Assembly (NCBI GenBank): GCA_902777355.1
Contig: CACYTU010000032.1
Coordinates: 1 to 60,847, forward strand
DNA: 60,847 nucleotides
Reading direction: 5' to 3'
From: an uncultured Lachnospiraceae bacterium
Lineage (GTDB): Bacteria; Bacillota; Clostridia; Lachnospirales; Lachnospiraceae
In this document: piece by piece, positions 25,269 to 34,988 of the stretch
Layout of the letters: each line of letters begins with the position of its first letter
Position numbering within the stretch: position 1 is the first letter of the stretch
The notes under the pieces: generated by a model
Told to the model about the DNA's origin: nothing
The model's input: only the letters and a program-made list of their open reading frames with translations
Databases searched by the model: none
Made by a program: the position numbers and the translations under genes

Positions 25269-27938
25269 ATGCGAAGAGAACTTGCTAAAACCTACGATCC
25301 CCAGGGAATTGAGGACCGGATCTATAAAAACTGGGAGGACAAAAAGTACTTCCATGCGGAGGTCGATCACTCCAGGACGCCTTTTACGATCGTGATCCCG
25401 CCGCCCAATATCACCGGACAGCTCCACATGGGACACGCACTTGACAACACTCTGCAGGACATTCTGATCCGCTATAAGAGAATGCAGGGATACAACGCTC
25501 TGTGGCAGCCCGGCACAGACCACGCCTCTATCGCTACCGAAGTCAAGGTCATCGACGCGCTGCGCGAGCAGGGCATTGAGAAGGCCGATCTGGGCCGTGA
25601 GGGCTTTTTGGAGAAATGCTGGGACTGGAGAAAAGAGTACGGCGGCCGTATCGTCAACCAGCTCAAGAAGCTGGGTTCCTCCTGTGACTGGGATCGCGAG
25701 CGCTTCACAATGGATGAGGGCTGCAACAAGGCCGTTACGGAAGTTTTCTGCAAGATGCACAAGAAGGGCTGGATCTACAAGGGCAGCCGCATCATCAACT
25801 GGTGCCCGGTCTGCAAGACCTCCATTTCCGACGCGGAAGTGCAGTACGAGGAGCAGAACGGTCATTTCTGGCATATCAAATATCCTCTGATCGAGGAGGA
25901 CGGCAGCATCTCCACGACCCGCTTCCTGGAATTCGCGACGACCCGTCCCGAGACTATGCTGGGTGATACCGCCGTCGCGGTGCATCCCGAAGATGAGCGC
26001 TATGCTGACCTGATCGGTAAAAAAGTCTGGCTGCCTTTCGTTGACCGACAGATTCCAATCGTCGCGGACACATATGTCGACCGCGAATTCGGTACCGGTG
26101 TGGTCAAGATCACTCCCGGACACGACCCCAATGACTTCGAAGTCGGAAAGCGCCATAACCTGCCCGAGATCAATATCATGAACGACGACGCCACCATCAA
26201 CCGCAACGGCGGCAAATTCGTCGGCATGGACCGCTATGAGGCCAGAAAGCAGATCGTCAAAGAGCTTGATGAGATGGGACTTCTGGTCCGGATCGAGGAC
26301 TATTCCCACAACGTCGGAACCCATGACCGCTGCGGCACGACCGTCGAGCCTCTGATCAAAAAGCAGTGGTTCGTCAAGATGGACGAGCTGATCAAGCCCG
26401 CTGTCAAGGCTGTCAAAGAAGGCGACATACAGCTGATCCCCAAGAGGATGGAGAAGATCTATTACAACTGGACCGACAACATCCGCGACTGGTGCATCAG
26501 CCGTCAGCTCTGGTGGGGACACCGGATTCCCGCCTATTACTGCGACAAGTGCGGCGAAGTCGTCGTCGCGCCTGAAATGCCCGGAAAGTGCCCGTCCTGC
26601 GGCGGAACAAACTTTACTCAGGATCCCGACACTCTGGACACCTGGTTCTCCTCCGCGCTCTGGCCCTTCTCCACACTGGGATGGCCCGAGATGACAGAAG
26701 ATCTCAAGTATTTCTATCCCACAGATGTTCTGGTAACAGGCTATGACATCATTTTCTTCTGGGTTATCCGCATGATCTTCTCCGGCTTCGAGCAGATGGG
26801 AGAGAAGCCCTTCAAGACTGTTCTCTTCCACGGACTGGTCCGCGACGAGCTGGGCAGAAAGATGTCCAAGTCCCTCGGAAACGGTATCGATCCCCTGGAA
26901 GTCATCAGAAATTACGGCGCCGACGCCCTGCGTCTGACCCTGGTCACCGGCAATGCGCCCGGCAATGACATGCGCTTCTCCAACAGCCGTGTCGAGGCCA
27001 GCCGCAACTTCGCCAACAAGGTCTGGAACGCCAGCCGTTTCATCATGATGAACATGCCCGAAGAGGGTGAGATTCCTGAGCAGATGCCCGAAGGACTTCT
27101 TCCCGAGGACAAGTGGATCCTTTCCGGCTTCAACACTGTCGTCCGTGAGGCCACCGAAAATATGGACAAGTTCGAGCTCGGCATCGCCGTGCAGAAGGTC
27201 CACGACTTTATCTGGGATGAGTTCTGCGACTGGTATATCGAAATGGTCAAGCCCCGTCTCTATGAGACTGAGGACGCTGCCAGCCACACTGCGGCGCTCT
27301 GGACCCTGCAGACTGTCCTTCAGGGCAGCCTCAAGCTCCTTCACCCCTACATGCCTTTCGTGACAGAAGAGATCTTCTGCACGATCCAGGACAAGGAGCC
27401 CTCCATCATGATCTCTGACTGGCCCGTCTGGAAAGAGGAGTATAACTTCCCTGAAGAGGAGCAGGCTATCGAGACCATCAAGGAGGCGGTCCGCGCCATC
27501 CGTACGGCCCGCAACGAGCGCGGTGTCGCGCCTTCCCGCAAGGCCAAGGTCATCATCGTGTCGGAAGACGAGAAGATCCGTCAGATTTTCGAGGAGGACA
27601 GACTCTTCTTCGAGCGGCTGGCATCCGCCTCCGAACTGGTCCTTCAGGCCGACAAAGAAGGAATCGGCGAGGGCACTGTCTCCATAGTCCTTCCCTTCGC
27701 GACAGCCTTTATCCCGCTGGCAGACCTGCTGGATGTCCAGGCTGAGATCGCCAGGCTGAACAAGGAAAAGAAGCGCCTTGAGGGTGAACTCAAACGCAGT
27801 GCAGGTATGCTCCGCAACGAGAAGTTCCTCTCCAAGGCTCCTGCGGATAAGATTGCGGCCGAGAAAGAAAAACAGCAGAAATACGAGCAGCAGATGGCAG
27901 GCGTTATCCGCGAGCTCGAAGAGCTCTCCTCCCTTTGA
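25269..27938 (+). CDS. valS: Valine-tRNA ligase
   Basis: An 889-residue class I aminoacyl-tRNA synthetase that charges tRNA-Val with valine. The HIGH-type motif is in PPPNITGQLHMGHALDNT (about residue 54). An editing domain follows (about 195-345), then a zinc knuckle (CDKCG and CPSCGG) and the KMSKS loop (KMSKSLGNG, about 532). The anticodon-binding domain comes next, and a C-terminal coiled coil starts at about 820 (AEIARLNKEKKRLEGEL). Length is normal. No T-box leader was recognised upstream. Confidence 0.97.
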   Translation: MRRELAKTYDPQGIEDRIYKNWEDKKYFHAEVDHSRTPFTIVIPPPNITGQLHMGHALDNTLQDILIRYKRMQGYNALWQPGTDHASIATEVKVIDALREQGIEKADLGREGFLEKCWDWRKEYGGRIVNQLKKLGSSCDWDRERFTMDEGCNKAVTEVFCKMHKKGWIYKGSRIINWCPVCKTSISDAEVQYEEQNGHFWHIKYPLIEEDGSISTTRFLEFATTRPETMLGDTAVAVHPEDERYADLIGKKVWLPFVDRQIPIVADTYVDREFGTGVVKITPGHDPNDFEVGKRHNLPEINIMNDDATINRNGGKFVGMDRYEARKQIVKELDEMGLLVRIEDYSHNVGTHDRCGTTVEPLIKKQWFVKMDELIKPAVKAVKEGDIQLIPKRMEKIYYNWTDNIRDWCISRQLWWGHRIPAYYCDKCGEVVVAPEMPGKCPSCGGTNFTQDPDTLDTWFSSALWPFSTLGWPEMTEDLKYFYPTDVLVTGYDIIFFWVIRMIFSGFEQMGEKPFKTVLFHGLVRDELGRKMSKSLGNGIDPLEVIRNYGADALRLTLVTGNAPGNDMRFSNSRVEASRNFANKVWNASRFIMMNMPEEGEIPEQMPEGLLPEDKWILSGFNTVVREATENMDKFELGIAVQKVHDFIWDEFCDWYIEMVKPRLYETEDAASHTAALWTLQTVLQGSLKLLHPYMPFVTEEIFCTIQDKEPSIMISDWPVWKEEYNFPEEEQAIETIKEAVRAIRTARNERGVAPSRKAKVIIVSEDEKIRQIFEEDRLFFERLASASELVLQADKEGIGEGTVSIVLPFATAFIPLADLLDVQAEIARLNKEKKRLEGELKRSAGMLRNEKFLSKAPADKIAAEKEKQQKYEQQMAGVIRELEELSSL

Positions 27939-27959
27939 GGACTATTGATTAATTGATAA

Positions 27960-27995
27960 ACCGGCCTTACCCCGCCACGGAGGGGTAGGGCCGGT
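27960..27995. terminator. Hairpin downstream of valS
   Basis: ACCGGCC and CCCC pair with GGGG and GGCCGGT in a 14-bp stem with one G-T pair and an 8-nt loop. There is no T-tract after it, so it may be a transcript end-protecting hairpin rather than a classic terminator. Confidence 0.55.
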
Positions 27996-28067
27996 GACAG
28001 GACGGAACATTACCGGGGGCTATAGTACTATGCAAGCCCGACAGTCAGGCACTCTGAGAGGTTTCAA

Positions 28068-29459
28068 ATGGTAAATTTTGCCGGGATTGATTTTATCTTT
28101 CGCTTTCTGCCTTTCTTTTTACTTATATATTGTCTGACTCCGTCCCGCTATCGGGACGCTGTCCTCTTTGCGGGAAGTCTCGTGTTTTACGCGTCCGGGG
28201 CCCGCTTTTTTGTCTTGCTCCTTCTGGCCCTGGTCTTCGTCAATTATGCCTTCGGAGACGCACTCTGGGTCATGCCGGGACTGGCTCACCGGGCCTGGCA
28301 CAAGCGGCTGCTTTTTATGATCGTCGCTTTTGATATTTTCGTCCTGGTGCTCTTCAAGGCACTTGCTCTCTTTCTGAATGCGTCTGTCTTCCCCCTGGGC
28401 CTCAGCTTTTTTATTTTTAAGATGATGTCTTATCAGGCTGACATGTACAACGGCCAGATTCAGAAGAGACCCGGTTTTCTGCAGACAGCTGCCTATTTTA
28501 CCATGTTTCCCCAGGTCACACAGGGACCCATCATGCGGTTCGGTCAGGGGTGGATGGAGCGGCCCACTAATATCAGGCGCAGACGTGAGTTCGTCGAACG
28601 CACTGTCTCCCTGCAGAAAGTGGAAGACGGCCTTATCTTTTTTGCTATGGGACTGGGGATGAAAGTCCTGATCGCTGACAGACTGGGGATACTTTGGAAC
28701 GAGATCGTCAAGATCGGGTTTGAGAGTATTTCCACCCCGCTTGCATGGATGGGCGCTGTAGGTTATTCCATGCAGCTCTATTTTGACTTCTGGGGATATT
28801 CCCTGATGGCGGGAGGCATCGGACTGATGCTGGGCTTCCGCTTTATACAAAACTTTTCCCACCCCTACGCGGCGAACGGAGTCGCTGATTTTTACAGGCG
28901 GTGGCACGCGACGCTGGGAAGCTGGTTCCGCGATTATATTTATATTCCCCTTGGCGGGAGCCGCGGCGGAGCCCTTATCACGGTACGAAATCTGATGGTC
29001 GTCTGGCTTCTGACCGGATTCTGGCACGGAGGCACACTGAACTTTATCATCTGGGGACTTGCCCTCGGTCTGATCATTGTCTGGGAAAAATTTGTGGTCA
29101 AAGGGCTTATAGAACGTTTCCCTGTCATCGGCCATCTCCACGTGATCATCCTGATTCCCCTGACATGGGTCATTTTCGCGATCACGAATCTGAAGGATCT
29201 GGCGACCTACTTCTCGCGCCTTTTCCCTTTTTTCGGAAGCGGTATTGCCGTAAACAGGGGGGACTTTCTCAAATATCTGGGAATCTACTGGCCCTTCCTG
29301 CTGGTATCTGTTGTCCTGTGCCTGCCGGTCACCTACAATATGGTCGTCTGGAAGAGAGATAAATGGCAGGTCATACTGCCTCTCTTCGTGATTTTCTGGG
29401 TCAGTGTGTATTTTTCCTCTATCTCCGCCGGAAATCCCTTTATGTATTTCAGCTTTTAA
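28068..29459 (+). CDS. MBOAT-family O-acyltransferase (AlgI/DltB type)
   Basis: A 463-residue membrane protein with about ten or more hydrophobic segments. Family marks are FRRWHATLGSWFRDYIYIP-like (here YRRWHATLGSWFRDYIYIP) and LLTGFWHGGTLNFIIWG with the putative catalytic His about residue 319. Such enzymes pass acyl, usually acetyl, groups across the membrane onto cell-wall or exported polysaccharides. The next gene encodes an exported SGNH hydrolase-like protein, the usual partner that completes transfer outside. The acceptor is unknown. Confidence 0.9.
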   Translation: MVNFAGIDFIFRFLPFFLLIYCLTPSRYRDAVLFAGSLVFYASGARFFVLLLLALVFVNYAFGDALWVMPGLAHRAWHKRLLFMIVAFDIFVLVLFKALALFLNASVFPLGLSFFIFKMMSYQADMYNGQIQKRPGFLQTAAYFTMFPQVTQGPIMRFGQGWMERPTNIRRRREFVERTVSLQKVEDGLIFFAMGLGMKVLIADRLGILWNEIVKIGFESISTPLAWMGAVGYSMQLYFDFWGYSLMAGGIGLMLGFRFIQNFSHPYAANGVADFYRRWHATLGSWFRDYIYIPLGGSRGGALITVRNLMVVWLLTGFWHGGTLNFIIWGLALGLIIVWEKFVVKGLIERFPVIGHLHVIILIPLTWVIFAITNLKDLATYFSRLFPFFGSGIAVNRGDFLKYLGIYWPFLLVSVVLCLPVTYNMVVWKRDKWQVILPLFVIFWVSVYFSSISAGNPFMYFSF

Positions 29460-29460
29460 T

Positions 29461-29592
29461 AAGCTTTCGCTTAAAAAAGCATTTCGCTTTAAAAAAGCAT
29501 TTCGCTTTAAAAAAAGAATTTCGCTTTTAAAAAGCATTTCAAGGCATTTCGCTTTAAAAAAGAATTTCGCTTAAAAAAGCATTCACTATTAA
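29461..29592. repeat. Intergenic tandem array of about 19-20 bp units
   Basis: Six or seven copies of a unit like AAAAAAGCATTTCGCTTTA stand between the MBOAT and SGNH genes, with small length differences. Pairs of adjacent units can form AAGC/GCTT hairpins. Confidence 0.85.
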
Positions 29593-29641
29593 AAGCGCCG
29601 CGTTCGAACTTACACAGTCCTGAAGCAAAGGGGCATAAGCA

Positions 29642-31117
29642 ATGTTGAGATTTCTGTTTACGATCATGAAAAAGGCGCCGCTTCTGTGCGCGATCTTTCT
29701 GGTCTGGGTTATTCTGACGATCCTGGCTCTTACAGGCCGGGGCCGCGGTTATAGAAAATATAACGAAGATTTCGGAAGACATCCCCTTGTCTCTGTAGTC
29801 ATGCGGGGAATACATGATCATGTGATGCCCTGGTCCGATAGTCCCCCGGAAGAGGAAACCTCCGGCACACTGCTTGTGGACAGCGGGACTCAGGCTCAGA
29901 CACCCGCAGCTTCGGGGCAGGAGAATACGGACAAAAATCCGGAGACGGATACCGCAAGTCAGCCTGCTCAGGCAGACGGAAAGGACGCTGATCCGGCCGG
30001 ACAGAATGTAAACGGCAATGAAGCATCCGCGCAGGATGAACAGAATGGTGCCGGAGACCAGGACAATGGCACTGGCGGGACTGAAAACAAGGATGATGCC
30101 GGAAACCGGGATAACGGCACTGCCGGGACTGAAAATAAGGACAGTGCAGGTACCGAAAACAAAGAAAGTACCGGAACAGAAGACAAGAAGAGTGACGGTG
30201 CCGGTGACAATAGCAAGGACGAATCTGCCGGGGCTGACGGAAAAGACTCCGGGGCTCAGGATCCGGCGGCCAAAGATACTACTGAAGACAGTACTGGCCA
30301 GAAAGACCAGAAGTCTTCTCTTCAGACAGAGCAGGTGACAGGGGACATGAACAAATCCATGGTTGTCCCTGAGACTTCCTGCACCAGGGTAGTACCTGCA
30401 AAAGATTACGGGGTGGCAGAGGAAAGATATCTCACTCCCAAGGGAGCTGAATTTAATAAGGACACAGAGGGACTTTTTGCCCCCAACGGAGTTTACTATT
30501 CCCTGCAGAAGGTTGACGATAAATACTTTTCAGATGCCTTGTTTATAGGGGACTCCCGCACAGTCGGTCTCTTTGACTACGGCGGAATGGAATCCTTCAC
30601 TTCCTTCATGGCCCGTGAATCCACCACGGTCTATGATCTCTTCGATGACAATGAAAAGATGTTCTACACCCCTCTGGGGAAGAAGACGACGGAGAGGACA
30701 CTGAAGGACCTGCTCTCAAAGGCAAAATTCAGAAAGATTTATATCTCGGTCGGAGTGAATGAGCTCGGTATTCCGGATACCATGGATTATTATCAGGAAT
30801 TCCGCAAGGTGGTCACCAGGATCAATAAACTGCAGCCCGATGCGATCATCTATATTCAGGGCATCATGCACGTGTCCAAAGATATGAGTAAAAAAGACCA
30901 TGTCTTTAACAACACTGCGATCGTGCAGAGAAACCAGGCCATCTCTACCCTGGCCAACGGACGCAATATTTTTTATATCGACATGAACGGGGATCTGTGC
31001 GACAAGGATGGGAACCTCAAAGATGATCTGACCGGGGACGGTATTCACCTCAAGGCTTCAGCCTGTGCACTCTGGTATCAGTTCCTGAAAACACACGCCA
31101 TCGTGATCCCGGACTGA
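29642..31117 (+). CDS. Membrane-anchored SGNH/GDSL hydrolase-like protein
   Basis: A 491-residue protein. One N-terminal transmembrane segment (about 12-35) acts as an anchor. A long Asp/Gly/Asn/Lys-rich low-complexity linker follows (about 90-225; repeats like GTENKDSAGTENKES). The SGNH domain is C-terminal (about 285-490): block I is FIGDSRTVGLFDYGG (Ser about 303), block III includes SVGVNELG, and the Asp-His pair is in GDGIHLKAS (about 465). Together with the upstream MBOAT gene it probably forms an O-acylation system for a surface polymer. Confidence 0.85.
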   Translation: MLRFLFTIMKKAPLLCAIFLVWVILTILALTGRGRGYRKYNEDFGRHPLVSVVMRGIHDHVMPWSDSPPEEETSGTLLVDSGTQAQTPAASGQENTDKNPETDTASQPAQADGKDADPAGQNVNGNEASAQDEQNGAGDQDNGTGGTENKDDAGNRDNGTAGTENKDSAGTENKESTGTEDKKSDGAGDNSKDESAGADGKDSGAQDPAAKDTTEDSTGQKDQKSSLQTEQVTGDMNKSMVVPETSCTRVVPAKDYGVAEERYLTPKGAEFNKDTEGLFAPNGVYYSLQKVDDKYFSDALFIGDSRTVGLFDYGGMESFTSFMARESTTVYDLFDDNEKMFYTPLGKKTTERTLKDLLSKAKFRKIYISVGVNELGIPDTMDYYQEFRKVVTRINKLQPDAIIYIQGIMHVSKDMSKKDHVFNNTAIVQRNQAISTLANGRNIFYIDMNGDLCDKDGNLKDDLTGDGIHLKASACALWYQFLKTHAIVIPD

Positions 31118-31193
31118 GCGGCATACATACAGGCCTGCAATAAAGACTGCAATAAAGACCTGTTATGGCCGACAGGAGGAAATACAGCGGAAA

Positions 31194-31439
31194 ATGCGCG
31201 AAATTGAATTTAAAATGGAGAGGGAGGGACTTCTTCAGGAAGGACAGACTGTCACAGTGTCGGAGGGCCTTCTCCCCAGCAATTATTATTATACAATCGA
31301 TCCGTCTCTGGCTATGAGCGGGAATTTTCCTTTTCCGGAGAGGCTCTTTGCAAGAGAAGGCGTGGTCACAGCGATCAGGGAGCTGGAAAGAGGTTTCTAT
31401 GTCACGGTGAGATTTGACGAGGAGGAACCCAGAGGATGA
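31194..31439 (+). CDS. Small conserved-looking protein of unknown function
   Basis: An 81-residue soluble protein rich in charged residues, with a predicted beta-rich core (VVTAIRELERGFYVTVRFDEEE). I do not recognise a family. Its stop overlaps the start of the EamA gene by four bases (ATGA), which supports translation coupling and reality. The AGGAGG lies about 14 bp before the ATG, a little far. Confidence 0.6.
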   Translation: MREIEFKMEREGLLQEGQTVTVSEGLLPSNYYYTIDPSLAMSGNFPFPERLFAREGVVTAIRELERGFYVTVRFDEEEPRG

Positions 31440-32383
31440 AAATGCCTTTGAAAAACAGCCTCATCCTTCTGGCTGCCGCAACAATCTGGGGAACTGCCTT
31501 CGTCGCTCAGAGCGCGGGCATGGATTACATGGGTCCCCTGACCTTCAACGGACTGAGATACTTTCTGGGTGCGGCTGTTCTGTCGCCATTTCTGTTGTTG
31601 AAAAGATTTGGCAGCCGGAGAGCCAGACACACCGATCCCGGAGCTGCCCTTAAGACGGAGGAACGGCAGATACCATCTGTCTCCCGCATATTGGCGGGCG
31701 GAATGTTCTGCGGCTTTTTTCTCTGTGTCGCATCCAACCTGCAGCAGTATGCTATCATTTCTGTCGATGTAGGCAAGGCCGGCTTTCTGACAGCTATGTA
31801 TATCGTAATCGTCCCCCTTCTGGCTTTTTTCAGAACAGGGCATACCAGTCTGAGATTATGGATTTCTGTTGCCCTTGCCAGCGCAGGCCTCTATTTTCTG
31901 TCCATCAGCGGGGGAATGAAGTTTGAGTCGGGGGACGCGGCACTTGTGGCATGCGCCTTCGTTTTTTCACTGCACATCATGTGTATCGACAGTTTTCCGG
32001 ACGTGGACGGAGTTCTTCTGTCCTTCCTTCAGTTTCTGGTCGCGGGGATCCTGTCCTTCGGCGCCGCGCTTGCAGTAGAGACCATATCATGGCCTGCTGT
32101 CCGGGCAGGATGGTTTCCCATTGTCTATGCCGGTGTATTTTCCTGCGGGATCGCCTATACCTTCCAGATCATCGGACAGAAGGGGGCGGATCCGGCGGCG
32201 GCTTCCCTGATTCTGTCCCTGGAATCTGTCGTCTCTGTCCTGGCGGGTTTTCTGCTTCTGGGACAGAAGCTGACATCCAGGGAACTGTTTGGCTGTGTCC
32301 TTATGTTTATAGCTATTGTACTCGTCCAGCTGCCGGTATCCGGTTCGGCTTTCCGCTCCGGGGAGAGGGAAAAGACTCTTTAA
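31436..32383 (+). CDS. EamA/DMT-family transporter
   Basis: A 315-residue membrane protein with ten hydrophobic segments in two homologous EamA halves. Typical stretches are AATIWGTAFVAQSAG at the start, and GVFSCGIAYTFQIIGQKGADPAAASLILSLESVVSVLAG in the second half (shown in the protein at about 225-275). Family members export or import small metabolites such as amino acids and nucleosides; the substrate is unknown. It is translationally coupled to the small gene before it. Confidence 0.88.
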   Translation: MKMPLKNSLILLAAATIWGTAFVAQSAGMDYMGPLTFNGLRYFLGAAVLSPFLLLKRFGSRRARHTDPGAALKTEERQIPSVSRILAGGMFCGFFLCVASNLQQYAIISVDVGKAGFLTAMYIVIVPLLAFFRTGHTSLRLWISVALASAGLYFLSISGGMKFESGDAALVACAFVFSLHIMCIDSFPDVDGVLLSFLQFLVAGILSFGAALAVETISWPAVRAGWFPIVYAGVFSCGIAYTFQIIGQKGADPAAASLILSLESVVSVLAGFLLLGQKLTSRELFGCVLMFIAIVLVQLPVSGSAFRSGEREKTL

Positions 32384-32449
32384 ACGTATCTGGATTTACC
32401 TTTTTTTCGGCAGACTGATTATTGATTTTTGGAGGAACATTCATCGTTT

Positions 32450-33433
32450 ATGCGTATTTTCAGAAATATTCTGCTGACTCTGATCATAATGGCAGCGATC
32501 GGTGCGGGAACACTGTTCGGCTATTACAGGTACAGGGGCAGTAAGGAAATGCAGCTCATGAATGAGGGCATTGCTCTCATGGAGCAGGGCAATTACCGGG
32601 CGGCGCGGGGCAAGTTCGCGGATGCCCAGCAGTTTGAGAACAGTATCACCAGGAGACTTTCCGAGGACTCAATGGAGGAGGATCTGTACAGGTACACCGC
32701 CATTTGTGATTTCAGGCTGGGGGAGTACGAGGAGGCTGCTTTTATCTATGATAAACTGATCGCCCTGCATCCGAAAGATTCCTCCCTGCTGTCTGCCAGG
32801 GCAACGGTCTGCGCCGCTCAGGGGCAGATGGAAGAGGCGGAGTCCCTGTTCGACACCTCGATCGCCATAGACAAGAAAAATTACAGCCGGATCTATCATG
32901 CTGCGCTTACGCTGCGCGAATATGGCAATGAAGAGACAGGCGCCAAATATTTACGGAAACTTCTGGAAGAGCATGATGAGGACCTGGATCCTGTGATCCG
33001 GGGACAGGCTCTGTGCTTTCTCAAGCAGTATAAGGAAGCTATCAGTGTGCTTGACAAGGTCGAAAACCCGGATATGCAGACATCTTTCCTGCTGGCGAGC
33101 GCAACCGAACAGACCGGTGAGCACAAAAAAGCGCTGAAAATACTGCAGGAATACGAGGAGCAGATCGTCAATTATCCCGACATGCTAAACCTGAAGGGTA
33201 CTGCACTGTGCGGAACGGGTAAATATAAACAGGCCCTGAAGTATTTTGAAATGGCGCTTCCTCTTTCTCAGGAGGGCACCGCTCTGAGGCAGAGTATCCT
33301 TTATAACCGCATAGCCGCTTATGAAAACCTGCGCGATTTTAAACGCGCCGCGGAACTGGCTGCAGAATATTCAAAGAAATACCCCAATGATAAGCAGATG
33401 AACCGGGAAAACGGTTTTCTTCAGACCCGCTGA
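32450..33433 (+). CDS. Membrane-anchored TPR protein
   Basis: A 327-residue protein. An N-terminal transmembrane anchor (about 5-25: NILLTLIIMAAIGAGTLFGY) is followed by about seven tetratricopeptide-like repeats, for example MNEGIALMEQGNYRAARGKF and FRLGEYEEAAFIYDKLIALHP. TPR arrays bind other proteins; the side facing out is unclear. I chose ATG 32450; a TTG at 32429 is open. No partner is obvious. Confidence 0.8.
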   Translation: MRIFRNILLTLIIMAAIGAGTLFGYYRYRGSKEMQLMNEGIALMEQGNYRAARGKFADAQQFENSITRRLSEDSMEEDLYRYTAICDFRLGEYEEAAFIYDKLIALHPKDSSLLSARATVCAAQGQMEEAESLFDTSIAIDKKNYSRIYHAALTLREYGNEETGAKYLRKLLEEHDEDLDPVIRGQALCFLKQYKEAISVLDKVENPDMQTSFLLASATEQTGEHKKALKILQEYEEQIVNYPDMLNLKGTALCGTGKYKQALKYFEMALPLSQEGTALRQSILYNRIAAYENLRDFKRAAELAAEYSKKYPNDKQMNRENGFLQTR

Positions 33434-33484
33434 TCCGCTGATCCGGACATGGCTTAAGCCCTTTTTCTGGCAGTATTTTATTAT

Positions 33485-33512
33485 TTCATCGCGCAATACC
33501 CGCGAGCGAGTC
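33485..33512 (-). repeat. Dispersed palindromic repeat, family B, copy 2
   Basis: Read on the minus strand, GACTCGCTCGCGGGTATT then GCGCGATGAA matches 8472-8500 with two substitutions, both in the right arm. It lies close to a family A copy. Confidence 0.7.
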
Positions 33513-33553
33513 TTGGATTTTTTCGGACTGACCTTCACAGGATGGAGGCTGTA

Positions 33554-33607
33554 TCCATGCCCGCCGTCCACTATCAGCCCGTGCCCGCCGCAAGTCGGAA
33601 AACACAC
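33554..33607 (-). repeat. Dispersed palindromic repeat, family A, copy 4
   Basis: Read on the minus strand it has TTTTCCGACTTGCGGCGGGC followed by a second GC-rich part, as in the copies at 11965 and 17805. It is the only copy in minus orientation. Confidence 0.55.
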
Positions 33608-33632
33608 TGCATCACTCGTAACGTATATAATC

Positions 33633-33665
33633 AGCCGCACTCTGTTCCGGGGTGCGGCTTTTTAT
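33633..33665 (+). terminator. Rho-independent terminator upstream of pyrF
   Basis: AGCCGCAC pairs with GTGCGGCT, followed by TTTTTATT. Confidence 0.85.
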
Positions 33666-33851
33666 TGAAATATTTTGAATAAAAGCTTGACGAAAAGGCA
33701 TATTATCCGTATGTTTAAAAAGACCGCTGAAAAGCGACTTAATTTGTGCAATCTGACGATAGAAAAAGCGGACTTTGTCCGGAATCCTATCGTCCGGACA
33801 GTCACCGGATCTGTAATTTCCGGAATAATATTTTTGTGTGGAGTATTCGAA

Positions 33852-34808
33852 ATGATTCAAAAGCTGATCGACGCTATCAAAGCAAAAGATGCCCCTGTTG
33901 TCGTGGGACTTGATCCCAATCTCTCCTTTGTGCCAAAACATCTGCAGGACGCAGCTCTGGACAAGGTCTCTTCAGTCGAAGGACTTTCGGATGACCAGCG
34001 GGCTCTGGAAGCGGCTGCGGAGGCTGTCTGGCAGTTCAACAAAGAAATCGTAGACGCGGTCTATGACATAGTGCCTGCAGTCAAGCCTCAGGTCGCCATG
34101 TATGAACAGTTCGGCCTTCCGGGTCTGGCTGTGTATGACAGGACAGTCAGGTACTGCAAAGAAAAGGGACTCATCGTGATCGGCGATGTGAAGAGAGGCG
34201 ATATCGGATCGACTTCCGCCTCCTATGCAAAGGCCCATCTGGGAAGGATCGGTGTCTACGGCAGGGAGATCCCTGTCTTTGATGTCGATTTTGCGACCGT
34301 CAATCCTTATCTGGGAACGGATGGAGTCAAGCCCTTCGTGGATGTCTGCAATCAGTGCGACAGGGGAATATTCGTCCTTGTCAAAACTTCCAATCCCAGC
34401 AGCGGAGAGTTCCAGGATATCCTCACAGAGGGCGGCGTTCCCATGTACGAGCTGGTAGGCCAAAAGGTCTGCGAGTGGGGCGCACAGTCCATGGAAGGCA
34501 GATACAGCAATGTCGGCGCTGTCGTCGGGGCGACCTATCCCGAGCAGGGCGAGCGTCTCAGAAAGCTGATGCCCAACACATTTATCCTGGCTCCCGGATA
34601 TGGGGCCCAGGGAGCATCCGCGGATGACCTTTCCTCTTTCTTTGACGAGGAAGGACTTGGAGCCATCGTCAATTCCTCCAGGGGAATCATTGCCGCTTAC
34701 ACCAAGGATGCCTATAGCAGCTTCGGTCCGGAAGGATTTGCCGCAGCTTCCCGCGCCGCGGCTCAGGATATGATCGAAGACCTGCGCAGAGCAATCGCGG
34801 AACGCTGA
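33852..34808 (+). CDS. pyrF: Orotidine 5'-phosphate decarboxylase
   Basis: A 318-residue enzyme that makes UMP from OMP, the last step of de novo pyrimidine synthesis. The longer 'type 2' form is recognised by VVGLDPNLSFVP at the N-terminus and the catalytic Asp-Lys-x-x-Asp region GDVKRGDIGSTS. The phosphate site includes APGYGAQGAS. The open frame runs back to 33675, but ATG 33852 has GGAG 8 bp upstream and gives the normal N-terminus MIQKLIDAIK. It is followed by pyrE 180 bp later. Confidence 0.95.
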   Translation: MIQKLIDAIKAKDAPVVVGLDPNLSFVPKHLQDAALDKVSSVEGLSDDQRALEAAAEAVWQFNKEIVDAVYDIVPAVKPQVAMYEQFGLPGLAVYDRTVRYCKEKGLIVIGDVKRGDIGSTSASYAKAHLGRIGVYGREIPVFDVDFATVNPYLGTDGVKPFVDVCNQCDRGIFVLVKTSNPSSGEFQDILTEGGVPMYELVGQKVCEWGAQSMEGRYSNVGAVVGATYPEQGERLRKLMPNTFILAPGYGAQGASADDLSSFFDEEGLGAIVNSSRGIIAAYTKDAYSSFGPEGFAAASRAAAQDMIEDLRRAIAER

Positions 34809-34988
34809 CAGGGGCAGGACGCATGCAGGAGTTTTTACAGGTACCCGGCTTCAGCCTTTCCCTGTGACCTTGAAATGCCATGCGTGATCAAAAGATTACA
34901 ACCGAGTATTGTCTGAACACTTTACAACACGTTTTTGGCGGAGACCGCTGAGGATAAATGAGCGGTCCCGTGACAGGAGGACTGGCTG

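Noticed and set aside
25248-27344. Very long minus-strand frame opposite valS (698 residues)
   Set aside because: Shadow of the strongly biased valS codons; the plus-strand protein has all synthetase motifs.
28119-29537. Minus-strand frame of 472 residues opposite the MBOAT gene
   Set aside because: Shadow frame; the plus-strand protein has membrane segments and family motifs.
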